DNA of 64,000 nt from Prochlorococcus marinus CUG1433 (GTDB lineage: Bacteria > Cyanobacteriota > Cyanobacteriia > PCC-6307 > Cyanobiaceae), in assembly GCA_017644425.1 (NCBI GenBank), contig JAEPLN010000001.1, positions 248,001 through 312,000 of the forward strand, written 5' to 3'. A program made the position numbers and the translations under genes. Below, one piece after another: positions 1 through 9,437 of the stretch. A model generated the notes under the pieces. That model saw only the letters and a program-made list of their open reading frames with translations, was not told the DNA's origin and did not search any database. How positions within the stretch are numbered: the stretch's first letter is position 1; each line of letters begins with the position of its first letter.

Positions 1-100
1 TTTTTCTTATCTTACCATTACATTAATAATTACATTTATTCTAAGTTTGTATATTTTATTTAAGTTTACCAATTCAAATAATTGAAAATAGTAAATCTTT

Positions 101-283
101 TTAGATAATTGGATCTTCCCTTAATAGTAAAACAGAGTGCTTATTTAACCCATCATCTATCCATTCTCTATATTCCTCTAATACACACTTTTTATTAGAA
201 TCATCCAGTAGATTAATTCTCTTTTTTGCGTTTTCTAGAGCTACTTTAATACAAAATTCATAATCTTTAGAATTTTCTTGCAT
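101..283 (-). CDS. hypothetical protein, 60 aa
   Basis: Small soluble, charged protein that I do not recognise. The frame stays open upstream to a TTG at 370, but the ATG at 283 (MQENSKDYEF) starts the part that looks protein-like, so I chose it. It is rich in Lys, Glu and Asp, with no membrane segment. It has no operon partner on its strand. The function is unknown and the start is uncertain. Confidence 0.5.
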   Translation of the reverse strand: MQENSKDYEFCIKVALENAKKRINLLDDSNKKCVLEEYREWIDDGLNKHSVLLLREDPII

Positions 284-423
284 AAGTTTTTTTCTAATCT
301 TAGTAAATATAACTACATGCTTTGTATTGGAAATAACAATAAATAAGCATTGATTTGATAAGGGTATCAAGCAATACGGAATAATTTTTTATATATTTGT
401 GATAATGAAATTTTTAAAATATT

Positions 424-618
424 ATGTCATACGAAGCAGGCAGTAAAGAATGTAGACATTTGATCGAAGCCAAAGAAAGTCTTATATCTGCAATGGATGC
501 ATTAAGTAATATAAATTCAACTGATTTAATACAACTCCAAATTAAAGAAATTTACAATAAATTAGAACAAATGCATGATAATAGAAAGAAAATAGAATCA
601 ACTACTAATTATTTATAA
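424..618 (+). CDS. hypothetical protein, 64 aa
   Basis: Small protein with an ATG start. It is predicted to be mostly helical, and the heptad-like Leu/Ile spacing (LIQLQIKEIYNKLEQM) suggests a short coiled coil. There is no membrane segment or known motif. It faces the minus-strand gene at 634-840 convergently. The family is unknown. Confidence 0.5.
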   Translation: MSYEAGSKECRHLIEAKESLISAMDALSNINSTDLIQLQIKEIYNKLEQMHDNRKKIESTTNYL

Positions 619-633
619 TTTATATATAACCAA

Positions 634-840
634 TTAAAAGCTTTCAAATTGACTTTTAATCTTTTTGACTTTTTTATCTGATAACAAATCCAATAAAGCA
701 TCTAATTGCGCATGTACTTCTTTTGCTTCATTAAGATCGGGCAATAAATCGTCTCTAATAAGCATTTGATGCATCTCTCTAAGTTCTAACCTTATATATC
801 TAAGGTGAGAACTTACCTCCTCTCTCTTAGTTGCACTCAT
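634..840 (-). CDS. hypothetical protein, 68 aa
   Basis: Small helical protein with an ATG start (MSATKREEVSSHLRYI) and a Lys-rich C-terminus. No known motif or membrane segment is visible. It stands alone on its strand between two plus-strand genes. The function is unknown. Confidence 0.5.
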   Translation of the reverse strand: MSATKREEVSSHLRYIRLELREMHQMLIRDDLLPDLNEAKEVHAQLDALLDLLSDKKVKKIKSQFESF

Positions 841-977
841 ATTTACTTTATTTTAAGTATTATTATACATTATTGTATTTTTTAACCCCTTCATAAATTA
901 AAGTGAATTAGAAAATTTTAAAGATTAAATTTCCTTTGAAAGTTTTTTTAAAATAGAAATCCTGGAGTATATCATTC

Positions 978-1154
978 ATGAAAAACAAAAAGAATTCTAG
1001 AAAAATTCAAACTAATTCAAATAAAAAAAATCAAGAATTAGGACAAACTAAGAATTCTGCAAAATTAGTTCTTTTCATATTTGGAATAGGTCCAATAATA
1101 GGGATAACAATTTTTTTATATACCAAGGGATTTTTTAATTCTCCAAGTATGTAA
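978..1154 (+). CDS. small membrane protein, 58 aa
   Basis: Short ORF starting at ATG 978 after the purine-rich stretch CCTGGAG. The N-terminal half is very basic (MKNKKNSRKIQTNSNKKNQ). It is followed by one hydrophobic segment (LVLFIFGIGPIIGITIFLY) at about residues 31-49, so it is probably a single-span membrane protein with a cytoplasmic basic tail. The function is unknown. Confidence 0.55.
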   Translation: MKNKKNSRKIQTNSNKKNQELGQTKNSAKLVLFIFGIGPIIGITIFLYTKGFFNSPSM

Positions 1155-1166
1155 ACATAAAATTAA

Positions 1167-1376
1167 TTATTTAAATTTTTTTAATGAAAAAACCCTAAAT
1201 TCTGCAATTTTTCTTGCATTTTCGGGATTAGAAACTAAAAAAGGGTGGTCGGACAAAAGTTCAATTATTTTATCAATCTTTAAGCGTGGATCCTCATCCT
1301 CACATTCAATATTTTTCCATTCCTCGTCAAATGATATTGCAAAGCTATCAGCATTGTCATAAAGTTTATCTTTCAT
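1167..1376 (-). CDS. hypothetical protein, 69 aa
   Basis: Small acidic protein with an ATG start (MKDKLYDNADSFAISF) and many Asp/Glu residues in its first half. It has no membrane segment or recognised domain and runs convergently to the membrane protein gene at 978-1154. The function is unknown. Confidence 0.5.
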   Translation of the reverse strand: MKDKLYDNADSFAISFDEEWKNIECEDEDPRLKIDKIIELLSDHPFLVSNPENARKIAEFRVFSLKKFK

Positions 1377-1586
1377 AAAATTAAATTTAAATTAAAAAGA
1401 TTTAAAAATTTAGAACTGCTTTCGGCAGGTTTTTACAAGGAAGTATATAAAACAACCTTAATCAAAAATTAAGACATAACTTTCCTGGAAAGTTCTTTTA
1501 ATTATAGTTTGTTTTACTACTCAACTCTACACTTGCAACAATCAATCAACATCGCCCATTTGACAGAAGTGTTACAATTACGACAT

Positions 1587-1967
1587 ATGAAGATTTTTAT
1601 GGATACTAAAGTTAAAAGAATTGGATATCTTCCAAGAAAAAGGGTTCTTGAGATTATAGACGAAATATCTAAAAGCGAATCCATAAGTAGATCTAAAGTG
1701 GTTGGAATATTAGTTGAAGAAGCATTAGATGCTAGAGGGATTGCAAATTTTGGATATGGCAATATTAATAAATCAAATATCTACAAATCTGAAAATTACA
1801 AAGATATCAAAAAAGAAAATTTGAATTTAAAAGATCCAGAAGATGAATTTGTTGATGATAGTGGTTATACCGTCTCTTCTCACAAAACATTAGATCGGAC
1901 AATATCTTCTGCAGATATCGAATTAGCTAATAAAATTAATATTCTTAAAGAATCTGGGTTGATATGA
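1587..1967 (+). CDS. ribbon-helix-helix-like protein
   Basis: A protein of about 126 aa. The N-terminal part (VKRIGYLPRKRVLEIIDEIS, then SISRSKVVGILVEEALDARG) reads like a strand-helix-helix RHH DNA-binding fold, with the SxSRSxVVxxLVEEAL helix typical of CopG/Arc-like proteins. The rest is polar and probably disordered. The frame opens at a TTG at 1509, but ATG 1587 or ATG 1599 puts the RHH strand near the N-terminus, as in the family. The RHH call is an inference from pattern; the target is unknown. Confidence 0.55.
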   Translation: MKIFMDTKVKRIGYLPRKRVLEIIDEISKSESISRSKVVGILVEEALDARGIANFGYGNINKSNIYKSENYKDIKKENLNLKDPEDEFVDDSGYTVSSHKTLDRTISSADIELANKINILKESGLI

Positions 1968-2097
1968 CTTCCATTTGACATTTTCTTCATTTTTCGTGCA
2001 TAAACCTTAATGATTGTCTATTCTTAGTCAACAAGATAATCCCTTTAAATAATTTGAATATGGAACCCTTTATTAATATTAATTATTAATTAAAAAC

Positions 2098-3417
2098 ATG
2101 AAAGATATTAAGTGCCCTTCATGCGGTAAAACCTTCAGAATTGATCCAAGCAGCTTTGAAGAAATACTTCTTCAGATAAAGGATGAAGAATTTAACAAAC
2201 AAATTAAAGAAAGACTTTTTTTGGCTGAAGAAGATAATAAAAAAGCAATAGAGATTTTAAAAAGTGAATTTAAAATACAGTTAATCGAGCAAAATCGTAT
2301 TAAAGAAACTGAGATCCAATCTCTGGAATCTAAATTAACAATAGCTGAAGAAAAAAAAGCAACTGCATTAAATGAATTAAAAAATCAAGCGACAAATAAA
2401 ATTAATTCACTCAATAATGAATTAAACAAATTAAAGAATGAATTTAAAAACCAGTCTTTAATTGCTTCAATGTCTTTAAAAAATAAAGTCAATGAAGCTG
2501 TTACTAAATTAGAGAAAGAAAACTCAGCGTTAACCAACTCTATTGAAAAGATGCAGCTTCAGAATTCAATTAATGAAAAATTAATTGAAGAAAGGTTTAA
2601 AAGTAAAATTAGTGAAAGGGACCTAACTATTAAGGAGCTAAGAGATATGAAATCTCGATTATCGACAAAAATGGTAGGAGAAACTTTAGAAATTCATTGC
2701 GAAAACCAATTTAATCTTAATCGAGCTACAGCATTCAAAAACTCCTATTTTGAGAAGGACAATGATGTCACCTCAGGTAGCAAAGGTGACTATATATTTA
2801 GAGAATTTGATAACAATAAAACTGAAATAGTATCTATAATGTTTGAGATGAAAAACGAGAGTATTGGTGGAACTAATAAAAGAAAAAACGAAGATTTCTT
2901 AAAAGAATTAGATAAGGATAGAAGACAAAAATCTTGTGAATACGCAGTACTCGTTTCACTCCTAGAACCAGAAAGTGAACTATATAATTCAGGCATAGTA
3001 GACGTTTCACATAGATTTCCCAAGATGTATATCATAAGGCCACAATTTTTCTTACCAATTATTTCTCTATTAAGAAATGCATCTATGGAAACCTTAAAAT
3101 ACAAATCACAAATTGACCTAATGAAACGCGAGAATTACGACATAACAAATTTTGAAACTACTCTCGAGCAATTCAAAAATGCGGTTGGTAAAAATGTTTC
3201 ACTTGCACAAGATAGATTTAATGATGCAATTTCAGAAATTGATAAATCAATAACCCATTTGCAAAAAACTAAAGAGGCTTTAATTCTCTCGAAAAAACAT
3301 CTTTTGTCCGCAGACAGCAAATCTCAAGATTTAACAGTAAAGAAATTAACTAGAAATAACCCAACCATGAAGAAAAAGTTTAATGATTTAAATAATTTCG
3401 AAGATGAAGTAGCCTAA
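2098..3417 (+). CDS. DUF2130 family protein
   Basis: A 439-aa protein. It starts with a zinc-finger-like CPSCGKTF at residues 5-12, followed by a long coiled coil (about residues 25-190). The C-terminal globular part contains GSKGDYIF, IMFEMKNE and RPQFFLPII, which match the conserved core of DUF2130 as I know it. The spacing of D in KGDY and ExK in FEMKNE resembles a PD-(D/E)xK nuclease active site; that is an inference, not a known activity. It stands alone with its own ATG. Confidence 0.75.
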   Translation: MKDIKCPSCGKTFRIDPSSFEEILLQIKDEEFNKQIKERLFLAEEDNKKAIEILKSEFKIQLIEQNRIKETEIQSLESKLTIAEEKKATALNELKNQATNKINSLNNELNKLKNEFKNQSLIASMSLKNKVNEAVTKLEKENSALTNSIEKMQLQNSINEKLIEERFKSKISERDLTIKELRDMKSRLSTKMVGETLEIHCENQFNLNRATAFKNSYFEKDNDVTSGSKGDYIFREFDNNKTEIVSIMFEMKNESIGGTNKRKNEDFLKELDKDRRQKSCEYAVLVSLLEPESELYNSGIVDVSHRFPKMYIIRPQFFLPIISLLRNASMETLKYKSQIDLMKRENYDITNFETTLEQFKNAVGKNVSLAQDRFNDAISEIDKSITHLQKTKEALILSKKHLLSADSKSQDLTVKKLTRNNPTMKKKFNDLNNFEDEVA

Positions 3418-3509
3418 ACATACAAAAAACTTGAGAAATTAAAAAAAGTTAAAAATATATTTAATTTATAATTTAGAAATATACTATTGATATATTAAAT
3501 AGAAAAATA

Positions 3510-3791
3510 ATGTCTATAAACACTCCAATTTTCAATATTGCCAAAGATCTTAATGTAGAAAGTAATAGAGTATTACTGGCTTGCAAGAAACTTGGAATCA
3601 ACGCAAAAGGGGCGACAAAAAGATTAAATAAAGAAGAATTAGAAAAAATTAAAAATTATTTTGAAACAGGCAAAAATGTTTCAGATGAAGTTATCAATTT
3701 AAATGGAGGTAAAACCAAAAGCAGTTCCAGAAAAATTGTAGAAAAGGTAGAGATAAAATATTTTGCTAACAGACTTATTCGCAAATCTTAA
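3510..3791 (+). CDS. IF-2 N-terminal-like domain protein
   Basis: A 93-aa protein. Residues 5-55 (IFNIAKDLNVESNRVLLACK, then KLGINAKGATKRLNKEELEK) match the small IF2_N domain found repeated at the N-terminus of bacterial translation initiation factor IF-2. Here it is a free-standing domain with a short basic tail and no GTPase. It could bind the ribosome or nucleic acid, but this is inference. The ATG start follows an AT-rich leader. Confidence 0.7.
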   Translation: MSINTPIFNIAKDLNVESNRVLLACKKLGINAKGATKRLNKEELEKIKNYFETGKNVSDEVINLNGGKTKSSSRKIVEKVEIKYFANRLIRKS

Positions 3792-3875
3792 ATAAAACTT
3801 ATTTTTTCTCATTGCTTAAAAGAATACGCCACAAAAGAAAATAATAATAATTTATCATAAGTAAAAATACTTAAA

Positions 3876-4289
3876 ATGAGCATTACTAAAATTCTAAATT
3901 CCCTGGAGGAATCTTGGGAAAGAAATGATATTCTTTTAAAACTAAAGAATGGATTAGATACAGATGAAATAGTTAATGAATTTCTTGCAAACAATGAGAT
4001 CCAAATTAAAAAATTAAATACTTTATTAAGACCAGAAGATTTTGATTTATTAAATCAAGTTGAAAAGCTTTCTAACTGCGAATCTAAATTAATTAATAAG
4101 ATTAAAAATTTAGAATCCTTAGAAAAAAATAAAGATCATCAAATAATAAATCAGTCAAAGATTTCTTTATCTAATAGTTTTTCTCATACCAGAATTAGTT
4201 CAATCATGATTAATTGGAGTAACAGATTTGTAGTTGTTGCTTTACTAACAATTTCAGCCATAGCTTTATCAAAACAAGCTTGGGCATAA
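3876..4289 (+). CDS. hypothetical protein with C-terminal membrane anchor
   Basis: A 137-aa protein. The N-terminal part is helical and charged, and the C-terminus has one hydrophobic segment (FVVVALLTISAIALS) ending in KQAWA. It looks like a tail-anchored membrane protein. It lies 35 bp upstream of the exonuclease gene in the same direction and could be the first gene of the DNA repair operon, but no domain supports a role there. Confidence 0.55.
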   Translation: MSITKILNSLEESWERNDILLKLKNGLDTDEIVNEFLANNEIQIKKLNTLLRPEDFDLLNQVEKLSNCESKLINKIKNLESLEKNKDHQIINQSKISLSNSFSHTRISSIMINWSNRFVVVALLTISAIALSKQAWA

Positions 4290-4324
4290 TTAGCTAAATT
4301 AACTTCACTGTAAGAAATGTAGTT

Positions 4325-5311
4325 TTGAGAACTAAACAAGAATATTTAATTAAATATAAAGATGGAAATCTTTATTGTGAACTTGCTGATATTTGGATTG
4401 ATCCAAGCAAGCCAGTAAAAAAGGCATTAATAACTCATGCTCATTTTGATCACTTTACATTTGGCTGTGAAGAATACATTTCTACTAAGGAAACTGCGAT
4501 ACTTCTTAAAGAAAGAGTTGGAGATAATATCAAAATTAAAACTTTTGAATATGGGGAAGAATTTAAGATAAATGACATTAATATTTCTTTTTATCCATCC
4601 GGTCACATCCTTGGATCTAGTCAAATAAGGTTCATTTTTGCTGAAGAAAAATGGCTAATAACAGGTGACTTTAAGCTTCAAAAAGATGAGACTTGCAAAC
4701 AATATGAAATAGTAAAAACTGATTATTTAATAAGCGAATGTACTTTTGGTTTGCCAATATTTAAATGGGATGAATCAAATAAAATAGCAAATGATATTTC
4801 AAAATGGGTAACTAATTCACCAGAAAAAACTTCTTTACTTTTCTGCTATTCACTAGGAAAAGCTCAGAGATTGTTAAACGAGATAAGTCAAACAAATTTT
4901 AAAGGCAATATTTATTCCCATGGTAGTATTCACAAAATGAACAATAGTTATAGGGAACTTGGAATTGATATTAACGATACTATAAAAATTGAAAATAAAA
5001 AAAAGATAGATGAACTCAAAGGAAGTCTAATATTATTACCGCCATCTTTAAGTAAGGGTTCTTATTTAAAAAATTTCAAAAATATTCAAACAGCTTTTGC
5101 AAGTGGATGGATGTCAATAAGAGCTTTAAGAAAAAGATCAGGATATGATAAAGGATTCGCAATCTCTGACCATGCGGATTGGGATGGAATTCTTGAAGTA
5201 GTAAAAAAGTCTGAAGCAAAAAATGTATTTTTTCATCATGGAGATAGTGAAGCCCTAAGTAAATATTTAATTGAAAATGAATCAATAAATGTCCTTTTAT
5301 TCGGTAAATAA
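4325..5311 (+). CDS. ligase-associated MBL-fold exonuclease
   Basis: A 328-aa metallo-beta-lactamase/beta-CASP protein. The metal site HAHFDHF is near residue 37, followed by SGHILGSSQI, ITGDFK (near residue 115), a beta-CASP segment (SLGKAQRLLNE) and a C-terminal SDHADW. This is the family known as ligase-associated DNA damage response exonuclease, related to mRNA 3'-end processing factors. The start is a TTG (MRTKQEYL). It precedes the ligase by 2 bp, so they are translationally close in one operon. A nuclease role is inferred from family and context. Confidence 0.85.
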   Translation: MRTKQEYLIKYKDGNLYCELADIWIDPSKPVKKALITHAHFDHFTFGCEEYISTKETAILLKERVGDNIKIKTFEYGEEFKINDINISFYPSGHILGSSQIRFIFAEEKWLITGDFKLQKDETCKQYEIVKTDYLISECTFGLPIFKWDESNKIANDISKWVTNSPEKTSLLFCYSLGKAQRLLNEISQTNFKGNIYSHGSIHKMNNSYRELGIDINDTIKIENKKKIDELKGSLILLPPSLSKGSYLKNFKNIQTAFASGWMSIRALRKRSGYDKGFAISDHADWDGILEVVKKSEAKNVFFHHGDSEALSKYLIENESINVLLFGK

Positions 5312-5313
5312 AT

Positions 5314-6954
5314 ATGAGCTTAAAAAAGTTTTCAGAATTATTTAGCGATCTAGATTCAATTAATAGTACAAATAATAAAATTGAAGTTTTAAAGAATTAT
5401 TTTTTATCTAATGATCCAATAGATAATTCATGGGCAATATATTTACTAACTGGAAAAAGTAATAAGAGATTTATTAGTGGAAGATATTTAAGAAATCTTT
5501 TTTCTCAAATATATGAATATCCTCAATGGTTAATTGATACATGTTATTTAAAAGTTGGTGATTCTGCTGAGGTGATAACATTATTACTTAAAAATAAAAC
5601 CACTTCCAGAAATAAGAAATTATCAAATATAAGTCTCAATGAATTACTAAGCGAAACAATACCTACATTATCAAAACTTAATGAGGAGGAGAAAAATTTA
5701 GAAATTAAAAATCTTTGGGAAACATTACCTGAAGATAACCATCTAATTTTTAATAAAATTCTTACAGGAACTTTTAGAGTAGGAGTCTCTATCGGATTAA
5801 TCACAAAATCAATATCAAAACTAATTAATATTGAGGAAGAGATTATTTCTCATAGGTTGATGGGTGATTTTAAACCTTCAATTGATTCATATGAATTTCT
5901 AATTAACAAGAATATCAATCTTCAAGAGTTAAATTCCAAACCATTTCCATTTCTTCTAGCAAATACTATTGAAGAAAAAATCTTTAAAAATTCAATAAAT
6001 GATTTTCAATTTGAATGGAAATACGATGGTATCAGGATGCAATTAATTAAAAGATCAGGAAATATTTCGTTATGGACAAGAGGGCAAGATTTAGTAAATG
6101 AATCTTTCCCAGAATTAGTAGAAAAGATGTCACATATAAGAGATGATTTTGTTCTTGATGGGGAATTATTAGCTTGGAATTTTAAGGAACAAATTGCCTT
6201 TGATTTTTCCATTCTTCAAAAAAGAATCAATAGAAAATCTCCTACTAGATCAATCCAAATAAAATATCCAATTATTTTTATTGCTTATGATCTTTTAGAG
6301 ATTAATGGAAGAGATATAAGAGAAATTAAATTAGAAACTAGAAGAATTGAGTTGGAAAAATATTATTCAAAATGGCAAAATAAAACTAAGAATAATATCA
6401 CTGATATTTTCAGAATATGCAACTTAATCCATCCTAAAGATTGGTCTGATGCTGTAACTTTTAAAGAAAAATCTCGAGAAAATAATACTGAAGGATTAAT
6501 AATTAAGAACAAAATGTCTCCATACACCTCTGGAAGAAAAAAAGGTATTTGGTGGAAATATAAAGTTGATCCAATGCAATTGGATGCAGTTCTAATTTAC
6601 GCCAAGGGCGGGAGCGGTAGAAGAGCTGGTCTGTATACAGATTACAGTTTTGCATTATGGAAAGACGAAGAATTAATTAAATTTGCGAGTGCATATTCTG
6701 GTTTAACAAATATTGAGATTAAAGAGCTAGATAAATGGATAAGGAAAAATACAATAGAAAAATTTGGTCCTGTTCGATCGTTAAAGCCAGAAATGGTATT
6801 TGAAATATCTTTTGAGAAAATACAAATTTCAAAACGTCATAAGTCTGGCATAGCAGTAAGATTTCCAAGAATAACAAAATGGAGAAAAGATAAAAAAATT
6901 AATGATGCAGATAGCCTCGAGAATGCTTATGAACTAATGAGAAAAATATCATGA
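5314..6954 (+). CDS. ATP-dependent DNA ligase
   Basis: A 546-aa protein with the archaeal/eukaryotic-type ligase layout: an N-terminal DNA-binding domain (residues 1-210), then the adenylation domain with motif I EWKYDGIR (catalytic Lys near residue 237), motif III VLDGELLAW, motif IV EGLIIK and motif V WWKYK, then an OB domain. This is a second ligase beside the NAD+-dependent LigA expected elsewhere in the chromosome. The ATG start is 2 bp after the exonuclease stop, and the stop overlaps the helicase start by 4 bp, which shows a coupled operon. Confidence 0.92.
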   Translation: MSLKKFSELFSDLDSINSTNNKIEVLKNYFLSNDPIDNSWAIYLLTGKSNKRFISGRYLRNLFSQIYEYPQWLIDTCYLKVGDSAEVITLLLKNKTTSRNKKLSNISLNELLSETIPTLSKLNEEEKNLEIKNLWETLPEDNHLIFNKILTGTFRVGVSIGLITKSISKLINIEEEIISHRLMGDFKPSIDSYEFLINKNINLQELNSKPFPFLLANTIEEKIFKNSINDFQFEWKYDGIRMQLIKRSGNISLWTRGQDLVNESFPELVEKMSHIRDDFVLDGELLAWNFKEQIAFDFSILQKRINRKSPTRSIQIKYPIIFIAYDLLEINGRDIREIKLETRRIELEKYYSKWQNKTKNNITDIFRICNLIHPKDWSDAVTFKEKSRENNTEGLIIKNKMSPYTSGRKKGIWWKYKVDPMQLDAVLIYAKGGSGRRAGLYTDYSFALWKDEELIKFASAYSGLTNIEIKELDKWIRKNTIEKFGPVRSLKPEMVFEISFEKIQISKRHKSGIAVRFPRITKWRKDKKINDADSLENAYELMRKIS

Positions 6955-9437
6955 ACTATATTACGAAAAATAATAAGCAAAATAATTTAATTTCTAAAAT
7001 TAAACAGTTTTTCTCCACAAATGGATGGGAGCCACTACCCTATCAGATCGAATCTTGGGAAGCATTTTTCAATGGAGAGAGTGGAATAATACAAGTTCCT
7101 ACTGGATGCGGCAAAACCTATGCTGCATTAATGGGACCTCTATCAAAGATAGAAGAGCCCAAAAATAATAAAAGTGTGAATATATTATTAATAACCCCTT
7201 TAAAAGCACTGAGTAGAGATCTAAAAAATTCCATACAATTAGCAGCTTTGCATTTTAATAAAGAAATCACTGTTGAAATTAGGAACGGGGATACAACCCC
7301 ATATGAAAAGAAAAAGCAACTAGCTAAACCACCTAATATTCTTATTACCACTCCAGAGTCTTTATCTCTTTTACTTTCTAATAAAGAATCTAATAATCTT
7401 TTCAAGGAGTTGTCATCAATAATTATTGATGAATGGCATGAATTGATGGGTAGTAAAAGAGGAAATCAATGCGAGTTATCTTTAAGTTGGCTAAGAGGTA
7501 ATATAAAAAATTTACAAATTTGGGCAATGTCGGCAACTATTGGAAATATTGAAGAAGCAGCAATAGCAATAGTTGGAATGAGCGCTATTAAACCCAAAAT
7601 TATAAGTACAAATATTCAAAAAGAGATCGAAATTATAAGTGTTTTACCCGAGGAGGAAACTACCTTTCCATGGAGTGGCCATCTTGGGATTAGAAGTCAT
7701 TCTTCACTATTAAAAATCCTAGATAAAAATAAAAGCACCTTATTGTTTACCAATACGAGAAATCAATCTGAAAGATGGTATCAATGTCTTAAATTTTTTC
7801 TCCCAGAGATGGAAGACAAAATTGCACTTCATCACGGCTCCCTGGATAAAGAATATAGAAAAAGAGTTGAAGAAGGGGTTAAAAACGGATTAATAAAATG
7901 GGTCGTCTGCACCAGCTCGTTAGATTTGGGAGTTGACTTCCAACCTGTAGATCAAATAGTTCAAATTGGTAGTGCAAAGAATTTAGCTAGACTTATCCAA
8001 AGAGCGGGAAGAAGTGCTCATAGACCAGGAGGAAAATCAAAAATAATTTTTATGCCTACTAATTCTTTAGAGTTGTTAGAGATTAGTGCAATGAGAAGAA
8101 TAATAAAAAGTGGTATATCTGAGGAAATTAGACTCCCTGAATTATCTTATGATGTGCTTCTACAACATCTAATAAGTTTGGCATGTGGAAATGGTTTTGA
8201 TCCGAAAATTGAGAAAGAAAGAATTAAAAATTGCTGGAGTTATAGAAACTTAAAAGATCAAGATTGGAATTGGTGTCTTGACTTTTTAGAATATGGAGGA
8301 AAATGTCTTAAAGCATATCCAAAATATAAAAAGATAGTTAAAGAAGAATCACAAAATAACAATGAAAACTTTAAATATTTTGTAAAAGACAAATCTTTAA
8401 TAAGAATGCATAAGTTCAATATTGGGACAATTACAAGTGACAAATTTGTGAATGTCAAATATATAAAAGGTAAATCTTTAGGTAATTTAGAGGAGAATTT
8501 TGCTTCAAAATTAAATCCAGGGGATACATTTTACTTTGCTGGCAAAATGCTTCAATTTGTAAGAATAAGAGATATGGTTTTATACGTTAAAAAATCAACA
8601 AAAAAAAGTTCTCTAATTCCTGCATGGGTTGGAGGTCAAATGGCAATTTCTGATCTTCTTTGTGAGAGTTTGAGAAAAGAAATAGATATATGCAACGAAC
8701 TAGAAAATTATGATTGCTTAAATCCTGAACTCAATTCATTACGCCCAATATTGAAGAAACAAAAAGTTCTTTCAAATATTCCAAAGAAAGATGAATTCCT
8801 TCTAGAAATATATAAAACCAAGGATTTATCAAATCTTTTTGTTTTTACACTTGATGGCAAATTTGTAAATGAAGGAATTGCATTTTTATGGGCTTTAAGA
8901 TTAGCAAAATTAAAACAATCTACATTTAGTATTACTGCTAATGATTTTGGATTCAGCTTAACTACTGCAGAAGATTATGATTTTTCCATAATAAAAAAAG
9001 AAGCTGATTACTTTTTGAATAACAAAAAATTAGAAGAAGATCTAGAAAATGCAATTAATTTTTCAGAATTAACAAAACGTAGATTTAAAAATATTGCCCA
9101 AATAAGTGGACTAGTAAATCAAAATAATCCAACCAAAACAAAAACTTCTTCCCAACTTCAAATAAGTTCAAGTCTTTTCTACGATGTGTTTACTAAATAT
9201 GAAGAAGGCCATCTTTTAATAAAACAATCGCATCAAGAAGTTAAAGAATATCAATTAGAAAATAAAAGAATATCTAGATCATTAGAAAGATTAAAAAATT
9301 TAAAAATGCTACTAAACGAGATAAAAACTCCAACTCCTTTTGCTTTCCCTTTACTAGTTGAAAGACTTAAAAATACTTTAAGCAATGAACCAATAGAAAA
9401 AAGAGTAGAAAAACTTATAAAAAAATATAGTGATTAA
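6951..9437 (+). CDS. ligase-associated Lhr-like DEXH helicase
   Basis: An 828-aa superfamily 2 helicase. Visible motifs are I (VPTGCGKTYAA, residues 47-57), II (DEWHE), III (MSATIGN), IV-V (DLGVDFQPV) and VI (QRAGRSAHRPGGKS), followed by winged-helix and Lhr-core-type domains. Family members translocate on single-stranded DNA and unwind duplexes. The start overlaps the ligase stop by 4 bp (ATGA), and the next gene follows its stop directly. The neighbourhood is that of the ligase-associated DNA damage response set. Confidence 0.92.
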   Translation: MNYITKNNKQNNLISKIKQFFSTNGWEPLPYQIESWEAFFNGESGIIQVPTGCGKTYAALMGPLSKIEEPKNNKSVNILLITPLKALSRDLKNSIQLAALHFNKEITVEIRNGDTTPYEKKKQLAKPPNILITTPESLSLLLSNKESNNLFKELSSIIIDEWHELMGSKRGNQCELSLSWLRGNIKNLQIWAMSATIGNIEEAAIAIVGMSAIKPKIISTNIQKEIEIISVLPEEETTFPWSGHLGIRSHSSLLKILDKNKSTLLFTNTRNQSERWYQCLKFFLPEMEDKIALHHGSLDKEYRKRVEEGVKNGLIKWVVCTSSLDLGVDFQPVDQIVQIGSAKNLARLIQRAGRSAHRPGGKSKIIFMPTNSLELLEISAMRRIIKSGISEEIRLPELSYDVLLQHLISLACGNGFDPKIEKERIKNCWSYRNLKDQDWNWCLDFLEYGGKCLKAYPKYKKIVKEESQNNNENFKYFVKDKSLIRMHKFNIGTITSDKFVNVKYIKGKSLGNLEENFASKLNPGDTFYFAGKMLQFVRIRDMVLYVKKSTKKSSLIPAWVGGQMAISDLLCESLRKEIDICNELENYDCLNPELNSLRPILKKQKVLSNIPKKDEFLLEIYKTKDLSNLFVFTLDGKFVNEGIAFLWALRLAKLKQSTFSITANDFGFSLTTAEDYDFSIIKKEADYFLNNKKLEEDLENAINFSELTKRRFKNIAQISGLVNQNNPTKTKTSSQLQISSSLFYDVFTKYEEGHLLIKQSHQEVKEYQLENKRISRSLERLKNLKMLLNEIKTPTPFAFPLLVERLKNTLSNEPIEKRVEKLIKKYSD

